Source of the DNA: Nepenthes gracilis | Taxonomy: Eukaryota; Streptophyta; Magnoliopsida; Caryophyllales; Nepenthaceae | Direction: 5' to 3' | DNA length: 64,000 bases | Assembly (NCBI GenBank): GCA_033239525.1 | Contig: BSYO01000008.1 | Span: 15,422,830 to 15,486,829 of the forward strand | Shown: positions 22,271-34,275 of the stretch, one piece after another | How the letters are laid out: every line of letters begins with the position of its first letter | How positions within the stretch are numbered: the first letter of the stretch is position 1 | Program-made: the position numbers and the translations under genes | Notes under the pieces: model-generated | What the model was told of the DNA's origin: nothing | Database searches by the model: none | Seen by the model: the letters and a program-made list of their open reading frames with translations, nothing else

Positions 22271-24030
22271 TTTAACACAAATATTAAATTTATATTAATC
22301 AAAAAAATATAAATTATCTTACAATAATTAAAAAACATTCTAATACATTTTCAGAAGGATCAATGCCACATCAATCTTTTGGTTGATCAGTAAAGGATCA
22401 ATGCCTCCAGTATTAGAAATGGTCCATGTTCATCATCTGTCAGCTTGTCATGCCACGTTCATCAATTCCCCATTCAGCAGCTTGTCATGCCACATCCTCA
22501 TTTTCAGCAGTCCAATGCCACATCCTCATTCCACCCAAACTGGCTTGTCATGACTAGCCTTATGAAAAAGAAATGTTTTCTTCTCTCCATTTTCACCCAA
22601 ATTGGAAAGCTTGTCATGACTGCACATGAGAAAGTTTGTCAGCAAGTTCAATCTGAAAAGGTAGACTATAGTATATAATAATTCTGATCCATAAATTTAT
22701 TCATTTAGCATCATAAATAAATTAAATAAGAGATAATCTTAGCAATGTATTTTTTAATAATTTAATAAAATAGATGATTATAAGTGGGTCAAATACTAAT
22801 AAATATAAGTTCTGCTAGTTCCATTGACATCATTGTCTGAAAGAGTAATAAGTTGCAGCTAGATAATTATACTTCAGAGAACAAAAAATAAGCAATAATA
22901 TCAAAATAGTTTATGTACATAAAAAAGGATAAGAACATAGAAGGCATACCTCAACGTTGTTGTGTTCCCAGATTTTATGAACTCCACAATCCACCATTTG
23001 TTGCCCAAAAAAGAAACAAAATAAAAATATTGACAGAACTTATAAACTCATCAGCTCTATGCACAATCCTAATTGATTAAATCATTGATCTATGACTATT
23101 TCTACGATAATCATTGAGAAAATTACATGAAAATGAAATCATAGGATTCACATGGAATTCAATAACATTCGTTCAAAACGGATGAACACTAACGAAATTT
23201 ACTAAATCTTTCTTTTCTGCTCTCCACTTCATCATTTCTCTCATTTTATAGTATCTTTTGAGTTTAACGTATCGCCTAAAAAATATTTCCCATCTAAGGT
23301 TAGCCGACCCCTTGACAAAACTCGACCAAACTACAAATCCTATGGACTTCATTTTAGCAGGTATATAGCGCAAATTACATAATACGTAACAAGCTATACA
23401 CGGGTAAAATTAGAGAAAACTATTAACATTAGTCATTTCGTTTACTAAGAAATGTTAGTACAATATCTATCTGGATGTTAAATGTTAATGTCCATTTTTC
23501 ATTTGTTGTCTCATTCGTCTTAGAAACCAAACTGAGAAATGATAGTAAAATGTCATGTATCATCGACTTATAATTTAAAATTTACAACTTGAATTTAAGC
23601 TTGTATGCATATCTCCTATGAATATTGAGATCATCTGATTTGGTCTTTTATTTTTGTAAATGTTCGACTATCATGGACAATGAGTTATTTAATTCTAGAT
23701 ATTTGAATATAATCTAATCATACTGAAAAATTAAATAGACAAATATAGAAAATAATATTTTTACAAATAACCTCCACTTATTTTAACACACGATCAGTCG
23801 AGGAAGAGAAAGCCAACTAGCCCTTTAAGGCTTTAGATTGGCTCGTAATTTCACTAGCATACCTACTAAATTGATTACGAGTTCGCTTCCTATTATTGTC
23901 AAACGGCCTTATAACTTCCACCTTCAATGAGTAATATGTAAAATACATAGTTATCATTCATTATTTATTTGGTTATTCATTAAAAGATCTAGATTATTAC
24001 ATCAAGCATATTACCTAAACTTAAGTGATG
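22271..24030. other. No gene seen; likely CACTA interior
   Basis: AT-rich sequence with short repeats of CTTGTCATGCCACATC-like text at 22440-22620. No conserved protein was recognised on either strand. Confidence 0.4.
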
Positions 24031-24488
24031 AGCTATCATCCGTTCCTTGGATACTTTTATCATTCATTTCGTTAATTGTATTTTCAATGTCTTGCAAACA
24101 ATTACTTGTATTATACTGATACATAGCTGAAAATATAGACATTATAATGCTACATGGAATGAAACGGAAATGAAATTAATAGAAGATCACAACAATTGTT
24201 CATTCAAAGGACTCAGGTATTTTTTGTTTTGCTTGATATATTTTTTGTTCAATTAAAGGAGCTATCATCCGTTCCTTGGATACTTTTATCATTCATTTCG
24301 TTAATTGTATTTTCAATGTCTTGCAAACAATTACTTGTATTATACTGATACATAGCTGAAAATATAGACATTATAATGCTACATGGAATGAAACGGAAAT
24401 GAAATTAATAGAAGATCACAACAATTGTTCATTCAAAGGACTCAGGTATTTTTTGTTTTGCTTGATATATTTTTTGTTCAATTAAAGG
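24031..24488. repeat. Perfect 229-bp tandem duplication
   Basis: 24031-24259 and 24260-24488 are identical base for base as far as I can compare. The unit starts AGCTATCATCCGTTCCTTGG and ends CAATTAAAGG. It contains no ORF of note. Confidence 0.95.
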
Positions 24489-27031
24489 AGATGTGACAGA
24501 AAACACTGAACTCAAAGATCAAAGTGACTCGAGAGGCAACTAGTAGACTCATTTATACATAAAAAAAGGATAGGTTTAACAGACTGGGCAGAAAGAAACT
24601 CCTCGATCATTAATTCGGGAATAGAAATTTTGTTTCATTTAGGTGTAAAGTTTCTTAGCAATCCTGAATTGGGCAGTGAATTAGCATATATAATTGAAGA
24701 ATTTACATCTTCATGAGCCTATAACAAAAATAGTTTGAGTATACTGATATGAAGAATTAAAGAATGAATCAGCAGTGGTTATAAATCAACAAGAGCTGTA
24801 AAATTTCTCTAGCTTACTTGAACTCCATAACTAAGTTCAAAGAACAAGGCTAGCCAATCGGACCCCTGGCAAAAAATGGCAAGTCAAGATCACCTGAAAC
24901 AATCAGCACATTCTATCTACAATCCTCAACTAGCGGCTAGCTTCGACAAAGTTTAGTTCCATAACTCCCTATGAATGATCACAAAGACAAAGCATTTGTC
25001 ACTTATTCCCGCCAAAGAGAGCTTCAACCATGAGAAATACAACAGAACCTAAAAGATCAGTTACATCTTCAAGCTTAAAGGACTAAAATATTCCAGAATC
25101 TTCTAAATTTTCAGTTACAAAGTAGTACGAAGGTTTTAAGTTCAAGAACAACAATTTTTGCGAAGACACATTTCCACAAATTCAACATAGGATAGACTAG
25201 GGCAAGTTTGAGAAAGTGGGCATCACCAGAAGAAGCTTTAAAATGACAAAAGTTGGGGAAATTTTTTGAACTTGTAAAATGTCCAAAGTCAATTCATCAT
25301 AATGATAGTAAAGTAATATCAAAATAGTGACTGGGATGTTTAAATGACCAAGCAGAATTCCAAACATGTTCTTTAATAAATTTTCATAAGTAGCAGTAAT
25401 CCTAAATCACCCCTCCACGTTAGAAACGAAATCAGGCAACATACAAATAAACATGAAAAGTGACCAAAGCATTAATAATCCAGTACAATAAATGCTCCAC
25501 TGGCAATAATTGAAGCAAGCAAATGCAAATACCCAACAAGAATAATTCCAACTAAACGATAGGCTCAATTCCTTCGTAAAATAGTTATATTTTAAAAGCA
25601 AGTATAAATAAGACCTACCTTCTTACTGCAATCAGTTGCTTTTTTCGATGTAGAACTCCCCATAAAGGCCCCAAAAGAAAGGCCAGCCTTTTTCATCACC
25701 TGAGCAGTTTCTTATTTAGCCTACATTATGAACAAACAATCAATGCACTAGTGATCATCAAATATTTAGAATGAGCTTATGGAGTTATATTATACAGAAC
25801 TTTTTTTGAATGTAAGACATTTTTATTCATCTCAATTCTCTGCCTAATAAATATAATGTTCTACTTTGGACATTCATGAATGTTGCTGCCATTTTTGTCG
25901 AAAATAGCTTCTTCAAAATACACCAAAGTTGGCACATTTCTATGCTTGATACTATCACAAGCATTGCTATCTACAGTTAAAATCCTGGTGTAAGTTTCAG
26001 ATCTCTCAACACCGGTAATATTTGATTTAGGTACCTAAAAGGAAACAAAAAAGTATAAGCAAATAAATAACAAAATCCTAGCAGTTTCCAAATGACTCTG
26101 CACTTTTGTATGCACAACTTGAAGCATCCAAAAACCAGCTGTAATAACAAGTGTAGTGTTGGATAACAAGTTGCAGAATGGAAAGGAGATGACAAATATG
26201 CAGCAAGCTTAGCTGCCTTTGTCGATCATACCCAGCGAAAAGGTGTTTGGTTCCCTATACTGCGATAGCCTAAAAATGCACCCCACCCCCATTTCAATCC
26301 TGCCATCCTAGCCCACGTGCTGTTGCCACCTGCAACCATCACAATAGATCATGGTGGAATGGTGGGTAACAATTCCCGCCCTCTTAAATGTAAGCTATAA
26401 ACTAGATTGACAACGGATATGCCTAAATCACAACTGAATACATGCAGGAGTTGTTTAATACGTGTACCAAATAGTGGAATTCAGTATTCAAGCCTCATTA
26501 CGCAGCATAATAATCTGAATTTCCATTTTCTTTACACATACTAAAAATGATGTGATTTGAGAAGAAAGTACTCACAAGATACAAAATATCAAATAAATTC
26601 ATTCAGAATCTTTTCAAATTCCACAAGCATTCAGCTATAGCAACAGTACATTGCAATTTTCCCAGTAGAACATCAACTGCCTAAAATCAAAAGACACATC
26701 CATATAGAGGTATATGATTTACTGATCCTCCACTTTCGGAGGTTTTACTTTCTATCATCTGAATAGCATAGTGATGGAAAAATTTTGAACAGCAGGCATA
26801 GCAAATTTAAGATTTGAAGGTATGACTATCAAAATTATCTATATAGACAATGTAAATACTTAAAAACATAACAAAAAAAGATAATTATAAATTTACAATC
26901 TTTGAAGTTTGTATTGTAGATAATTCTTCTTTAATCAAATATCGCATATTAGAATATAAATAAGCTTTCAACTCAATAAGCAATTTAGTATGAAACTCGA
27001 CTTCTTTTTGATTTAGCAAATATGCCAACCG
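24489..27031. other. No clear gene; likely CACTA interior or intron-like sequence
   Basis: Moderately AT-rich, stops in all frames and no recognised domain. A GC-richer patch at 26220-26400 reads as non-coding. It could be non-coding parts of the transposon whose transposase fragment follows. Confidence 0.35.
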
Positions 27032-27358
27032 TCATTGTACTTCAGCCTCAATCCGAGGATTAATGCCATTTTCTAGGCATATGGGCATCTCACTACAAAG
27101 GCTTTCTAAATAGTTGTGGTCATTTCTGATTGGTCGAGGACCATCTTCCATCCCTCTTATGTACATAGATTTACATCAAAGAACAATAGAGAATGCATCC
27201 TCTGTCATCAAATTATCCGCACCATTTTGTTCAACTTGAGCCTCATGTAATTCTAAAAACCTCTGATATGCATCTTCCGATTCATTATCAACCCAATTTT
27301 CATCTTTCCATTTCTTTTCTTTTACAAACAATTTTAAGTATTCTGTTGGCTCTATCAA
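27032..27358 (-). pseudogene. CACTA (Ptta/En/Spm) transposase fragment
   Basis: On the minus strand 109 codons read in one frame with a single internal stop at 27178-27176. Recognisable parts are FVKEKKWKDENWVDNESEDA, YQRFLELHEAQ and, past the stop, MYIRGMEDGPRP. This layout matches the C-terminal part of plant Ptta/En/Spm proteins (Transposase_24 family), where a lysine/serine-rich linker and a V/I-R-G-M/L-G-x-G-P-x-P motif occur. It supports a CACTA identity for the surrounding DNA. Confidence 0.6.
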
Positions 27359-28902
27359 TTCTTCAATATGTGAATGTGGGACACTTTACTGTTGGTAAAT
27401 TTTTTAAGTATTAGTTAATAACAAAATATGTCATATATTTGTGACCCATAAGTAATTTATATTAAAGATGGATATTATTATCTCATGCAAAGTTCATGCA
27501 ACAGATTTTGTGCCAACGCAGTCCATCATTTTCTATTTATTTCTATTTTTAAAATTATTTTCACTCATATTCTGTATTTTATTATTAAACAAATTAATAA
27601 AGCACCAATTAATAATGTAGCAAGTAAGACTAGAGGATGAGTACAAATATAAAAGGGAGGGTAGTTTTCGAACGTAGTAGATATGTACTTACTCAAAACT
27701 TTTAGCTTTTCTAATATTCAAGTACCAACCACTTCTATTGTTCAATATCTACATTAGGAGGACAATTTTTAATCCCCTCATTGTCAATTCTATACTTTTT
27801 GTAGTAATCTCTTTGCAAATCAGGAATTGCATTCTGAATATCACGGTTATGAATTATGAATGAGAAGCCTCAATAAATTTTGGTTTTGGGGTTGTCGAGG
27901 ACCGTGAGAAATATGGATGGATTAAGTTGGATCGTTGGTATGCTAACGAGATGATGATATTGTAAAACATTTCAATTTTGAGGTTTCGAAGGTGATTTGA
28001 GGTTTGTGCCAAAATCTTGGACAAGTTTGCATGAGACATTGGGCGCCAAGTTAAAATTTGATATGACAATAATTCACAGTCAAATAATCGATCAGAGTAG
28101 CGCAGTGAAAGTTTGTGGGCTATGGTCATCAATCACGAGATTTGATTTGGACTTTGACGTAGCGAATCTGATTTGAAAACCAATTTGAGGATATCAGTTT
28201 TGGAAAGTGAGAGGCAATTGGGATGATTAAATTGCTACTCTGAGAAGAATAGGTGATTATCAATTGTTTGGCCCAATATCATTTAGGTTTCATCAGAGAA
28301 GATTAAGTTTAACAGAGATCGGTTGATCGAAATTTTGAGTCGCCAGAAAAATAATGTCAATAAGAGATCAGATTTGAGGTTGATGTAGGCAACCATATGT
28401 CTCTAAAGGTATCTCCGAGGAAAAGAATTTCAAGTTTTGAGGGCAAATGATAGATTAAGATTGAGGTTCATTAGGCCATTTGAGGTTTTCGATGAATCGA
28501 AGAGACAATTTATGGATTAGCGTTACCTTGAGTTTGGAGAATCGTTATGATGTTTTTATGTATGTATGTTGAGAAAATATGTAAGAGATCCTTCGTATGT
28601 GATCATGTGTGAATTGTTGTTGATTTTAAGGAGCTATTTTATATTGAGGTTTTAGCTCCAATTTTGAGATAGAAAAGATCATGTGCTTAGGATAATATTT
28701 TTGGAGGAATCATTTGGATGAGGTTAATTGGGACTATTTATTATTTTGGGTAATATGAATGTGATGAAAATTAATTAAATATTAAAAAATTTTATAGAAT
28801 GATCGGAATTAAAGAGTGGCACCTGAAGTACGCCTGTACTGTTGTCCAAGTATCGATTTAGATTTTAAAATTAAAGAAAAGAAAAATAAAAAATATATAA
28901 CA

Positions 28903-28922
28903 ATAATAATAATAATAATAAT
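28903..28922. repeat. (AAT)n microsatellite
   Basis: Seven or so AAT units on the plus strand within the LTR-like sequence. Confidence 0.85.
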
Positions 28923-29310
28923 AGGGGAAGGAAGAGAAGCGTGCGGCCGAAGATGGGGAAGGAAAAGGAAGAAAAAAAAGGGGAAAGAAAGAGAGAAAGG
29001 GAAAGGGTTTCATGCGTGGAGAAGAAGAAGAGGGAAGGAGGAGGAGAGAGAAGGAGGTTTTTGGCGGCCATTTGAGGCACGCGTAGAGGAGGTATGTGTA
29101 GGTGGTCGGTAGTGGCCATCGGAGGCGGTGAGACAGGCTCACGCCGGAGAGAGAGGGTAAGTGGTGCGGGCTTCATGTCGACTGAAGAGATAGGAGATCA
29201 ACACGGCGGTGGCAAATCAGCACGACAATGGCAGGTGGCGTGTGTGCAACAGAGGGTTGCGCAGAGAGAAAGGGGCAGGAGCGTGAGCAGCAGGCATAGT
29301 GAGGAGAGAG

Positions 29311-31897
29311 TGTGACAACTCTAACCCAAATTTCACAACTAATACCCATATCTGATCATATAAAAAAATTTAAGTCTCAAATTAAAATAAAATACATCTA
29401 CAACTGATAAAAATATAAATATAATAACCTAAAATATCCTCACACCAACGATAAATTTAGAGAAAATATATAGTCTCATAAATCCAAACAAAATAAAGCA
29501 AAATATCAAAATGTATCTCAAGAGTATAAAATCAACATTCTCTCCCACTGGGCCTCAATCTCTCTTGCCAAAACCTTTTATCCAACTCTAGAATCATCAT
29601 CATCTACAACTACTGCTCTGAAGAAAAAAAATAGTAAGAGTGAGCCAAATACCGAACAAATGATAACAAATCCAAAACAAACAGGGAAAGATAGTAAATG
29701 TTTCATATATACAATATATAATATATGCCAAGAGTCATGAATAATAATACAATATCTAACAGATAATATTCAAGAATTTATATTTTATCGTATCTACGAT
29801 TCAAATACATAAGAAAAATAAGTCACTCCGAACCTTGATGTGACAAAGATCATGAGATTTCACCAATAAGAGGTGAAGATCTTTCAGAATTCAACCTTAC
29901 AAAAAATAAATGGATCTCCTGATTCAAATATCAGTATGAACAACCTGAAAAATCAAATAACAATGAACAATATGGATTCCACTAAATCCAAATATCATAA
30001 AATTTCACACATGAATTCTACCGAATACAATTTATAGATTCTCTCAAATCCCTAACTCGAGAAGTATTAACAATGACGAAATATTACAATCAATTTTCTT
30101 GGACCTTATTCTACCATCGTGAACCAAAGGCCGCATATTTACGCCCCCAATGGCTAGTTAAGTACAATAAGGTTATCCATAGTATCCTCACTATCCGTAC
30201 AGTGCTCCTAGAGGATACCCGTAGCATGCCCATACCATCCGTGATACTTCTCGTCAAATGATATCCTTGATATCATCTCCCATGATGGTCAATGACTATA
30301 AGCATTCCTCCACAATAAGTAATATACATCATTATCACCATGATATAAAAATCAGTATCGGATAAGTATAGACTGCGTTAAGGTGTTGTAACCTCCCATT
30401 CAACTAGTATTTTTATACGCTCTTCTTAACATTGACCATAAGAAGCCAATAACTCAAATACTCACACAAAAGAGTATGACGTAAAGAAGGCTTTACAATT
30501 ACCAAAATTAAAAATATCGTTCGATACTGACAAAAACCGTACTCACACCATCAAGATTAACACAAAAGAATTTATCACGGAACGATGCAAGAACAAAAGA
30601 GAACCAGGAGAATATACATTTTTGACCAATTTAAACATTTTTCTAATCTCTCATTCTATTTCAATATACAAATCCTATCGCTAGAACCATATCTTAATTA
30701 TTATCGGCGTACAAGCCTATTATCACCAAATCTGATTCAATCGTCCCAAATTCGTCCAACAATTTCCAACAAAACTATATAATAACTTTAACCACGTTTT
30801 ATAAATCAACTTATATTCTAAAATATGCACACATATATTTATCATTACCATAAAATATTAATATTTTCTCCGCCCATTATTCATGATCATATATAGCATA
30901 CACCTCTATATATATATATATACACACACAATACTTCTCTTTCCCCGATTAATATATATATATTTATTGTATAATATATATATAATATAATAAAAAAAAT
31001 CCTTCTCTCATTTAATATAATATATATTTATATAATAAAAGAAACCTTCTCTCTCATTTTTTTTTTCTGCTTCCTAAACCATCTTTTCCCCCTTTCGTTT
31101 CTTCTTTACCTTCCTTTCTTCATCCCTAACGCTGTTCTAATCTTTCCTTGGATGCAAGAGTCTGATGGCAATCAGTGAGCCGAAACCGCACCAATAGTTC
31201 GGTAATTTTAATCTTTTTCATTGTTAATAAGTTTTCCTATGAAATCATGGTATATCCCCTGATTTTGCTCACTTTCCTCACTCACACACTCTATCTCTGT
31301 TTTCTTTTATTTTATTTCGTTTGGATACAATGGGCAATTTCAAGGGAAACTAGGAAAGAGTAATGCATAAATCAAATTCAAGAAGAAATTTTGAATATTT
31401 ATCAAGATGAGAAGATTTCACTTGCAAAAATAGGAAGATTGCTTGTAAATGAGACTCAAATCAACTTACCTCAATTTCGCATTTTTTTTCCAACAACAAC
31501 GGCAGCGGCACAAATCTAGACGGTGGTGACACAACCAACTATGACGACTTCGACTGTAGATGTGGTGGCTTCTACCTGGATTCACGATGGCGATTAACAG
31601 CAGCAACGGCAAGAAACAGCGACGAGAAACAGCGGTAACGGCATCAGCTATACGGCTAGGATTTCGCAGCGGCCACTTCTTCTTCCATTACGCTCCCTTC
31701 GTTCCCCTCTTCGATTCGTCCTCCCCTTTCTTAAATAGTGGGATAGCCTTTTACGGTTCGGTCATTCTGGCGTCAGTTTCCTTCATTCCTTCTCCCTCAC
31801 TGCAACCCTTACGCGCCGTTTCCTCCTTTCTCTCCTTTGCTTTCCTTCTTATCCGTTTTTTTTTTTTCTTTCTTCCTTCTTTCTTTCCTCCTTTCTC

Positions 31898-31956
<59 letters not shown>

Positions 31957-32503
31957 AACATAATTTAATATATATATATATTCATATATTTATTTATTAT
32001 TTATTAAAAATATTAATTATTTAATTAGTTATCTAACTACCACTATAATAATATTTAAAATTTTGATCTAAATTTCTAATATTTTAATTTTTTTTAAATT
32101 AATTATATTTTCAGACAACGAATTCTAATAAACTAAAATTTACCAAATAAATATCTATTTAATTAGGTTGGTTTAAAATTAACTTAATTTACTATTTAAT
32201 TTAAAGTTAATTAATGGTCCAAACATCTAGATCCAATCCATCCAATTTATTAGGCCTAAATATTTAATGCCTACTTAATTTAAATCTATGCCAATTTACT
32301 CAATAACCTAATCCACCAATTAAACTAAATTCAAACTAATAGCTCAAATGTCTAAACCCAATTCAACGGTCAAATATTCTAGACTCATATTTTAAATCCA
32401 ATTACGAAATCTTGTATCTAAATAATTACTAAAAATAGTCAAATAGTTATCATAATTTATTCTCATCAAATAATAAAATTAAAAAAATATTCAGAATATT
32501 ACA
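29311..32503 (-). mobile_element. Solo LTR of a Tekay-like element (minus strand)
   Basis: Plus-strand edges are TGTGACAACTC and CAGAATATTACA. In its own orientation the LTR therefore starts TGTAATATTCTGAATA and ends GAGTTGTCACA, with TG...CA termini. Flanks GAGAG (29306-29310) and TAGAG (32504-32508) are a possible decayed target duplication. The segment AAAAATAGTAAGAGTGAGCC near 29625 is the reverse of the GACTCACTCTTACT motif found in sibling LTRs. No coding sequence is inside. Confidence 0.6.
31892..31956. repeat. (ATT)n microsatellite
   Basis: About 21 uninterrupted TTA/ATT units inside the solo LTR. Confidence 0.95.
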
Positions 32504-34275
32504 TAGAGGATTCACTAGGAAAGAACGGCGGCCGCAAGAGGAGGCAGCGGCGGCAGCGACTCATATGTGAGGCAGCGGTGGTTGCGAGTGAGGCGGTGTA
32601 GTGCAGAGGAGAGAGAAAGCATGCTGGTAGAGAGAGAAAGAGGTGCGGCTGGAGAGAGAAACTCATAGTTTGGGTGCTTTAGAATATCTTTTTTTCTGAT
32701 TTGCGGAGTATAAGATTAAGGCAAGTATCTTCTAACCCTATCCTTGGTTTGATTTAGTATCTGATAATATTTGACTGATATTTGGAGATTTTACTAATAT
32801 CCATGTTATTTTTTTACACCCCATCTTTTTATTCTTAACATGCATGTATGCTTTACCTATTATTCAGTAATTTTATATTGGTATTCTTGATTTCGAGGGT
32901 TTTTAGACACCCAGATGATATAGATGTATATTTCTGTATAAATATGTTGTGAAACTATGAATCAAGCCGTGTATAGGTCCACATGCATGCTGTCGGGGGA
33001 CGAAGTGGCTACTTTGTGGAAACATGATGGTCTAAGACTCTAGGAGTTGATTTGTGATCCAAGGCATTGGTTATTTGTGGCGCCTCTTCCGACGAAGATA
33101 TATGTGATACGTGATCTCCCTTCAACCGGCATGAAAGCAAACTTTAATGTAGTTGACCTGCCCCATACGTTTTAATAAGAACCATTGTAAAAAATTGACG
33201 AAAAACTAATATATTCGGACGTCCTAATATATATAACTAAACTTGAGATTGTACCCAAAATTACGGGTGATAAAACATGATGAATAGGTTCATAGTCTAT
33301 GGGAGACAAAGTACATAAATGGCATTGAGCTACTGGTTTAAATCGTAGCTAATTAGCCGTATTACCAGACGATGATAACGCTTCCTCAAATTGGTATTAT
33401 GAATATTTAGTTTTTCGATCGTATATACTTTGTATTTCTTCATTTATTTGAGTGGATTGTGATTTGAGATATGTGGGTTGACCCACGGATGAGCGATAGG
33501 AATGTCTCGTACGTATTGATGTATTAAGCCCCGGAATATGTTTCATATTTATATGTATTGGTTCTAGTTTCCTTTGATTTAAGCTTATGAGATATGAGAT
33601 TTGGATCTAGACAATGGTATATATCCCATACGGATATGGTGACCGTCGCGATTATATAATATGTCATCGTATCGTATAATATGATATCATCTATAAAATT
33701 TAACTGGATCATTATTTGTTATGATTATATCTCGGAGGGACTGTTTGATACGGACTATAATATAGTACGAGATATCTCCTTGATTTTTAGGGATTTCACG
33801 GATATTGTGTTTTATTTTACGTGGTTATTATGTGATATCCCTTTCATATGATTTATGTGCATTGTTTTATATATAACTGATAATATTTGTTGAGCCCTTA
33901 ACTCACGTTTTCATATTTCATCCCTTCAGACTAGTGGTATGGATATACTTGCAGAAATTTGAACGTAATTTGACGCGGCATATCTCTATCAGTGAATGGA
34001 GATACTTATATTAATTATGTTTCTGATATCGGTGGTGCATTAGGGTTGTTGTTTATAGTTGGATGAGGGTATTGACCCATGTATGGGATATATTAAAATT
34101 ATTACTTTATGTTGGTGAGTTGTTATATTTGGATACCTCCATCGTAATGTTTAGATTACAGGGCATGTATTTTATTGTTCAAATTTATATCCGATGAGAT
34201 CTTATACAGGTTTTATCATATCCAACATTCTTATATCCATTTTCATCATAGGAAGGTGTACTTACCTTAATAACC

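Larger units (their letters stand above)
27880..34275 (+). mobile_element. Chromovirus (Tekay/Del-like) LTR, interrupted by a solo LTR
   Basis: 27880-29310 and 32504-34275 appear to be two parts of one plus-strand LTR split by the insertion at 29311-32503. The left part holds long GA/GC-rich leader-like sequence (28920-29310). The right part holds the segment TTGAGCCCTTAACTCACG, then TCCCTTCAGACTAGTGG and ATACTTGCAG (33890-33955), a layout typical of long chromovirus LTRs. Outer boundaries are approximate and no internal genes are attached. Confidence 0.45.

Noticed and set aside
27790..27800. TTTTTGTAGTA as the right CACTA terminus
   Set aside because: Too short and without a matching 3-bp target duplication next to it; left only as a weak candidate.
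28816..29315. Arg/Lys/Glu-rich frames at 28.8-29.3 kb
   Set aside because: Purine-rich LTR leader gives long charged frames; no start context or family.
31560..32024. 154-codon frame ending in a poly-Tyr run
   Set aside because: The tail is translation of an ATT microsatellite and the head is LTR sequence.
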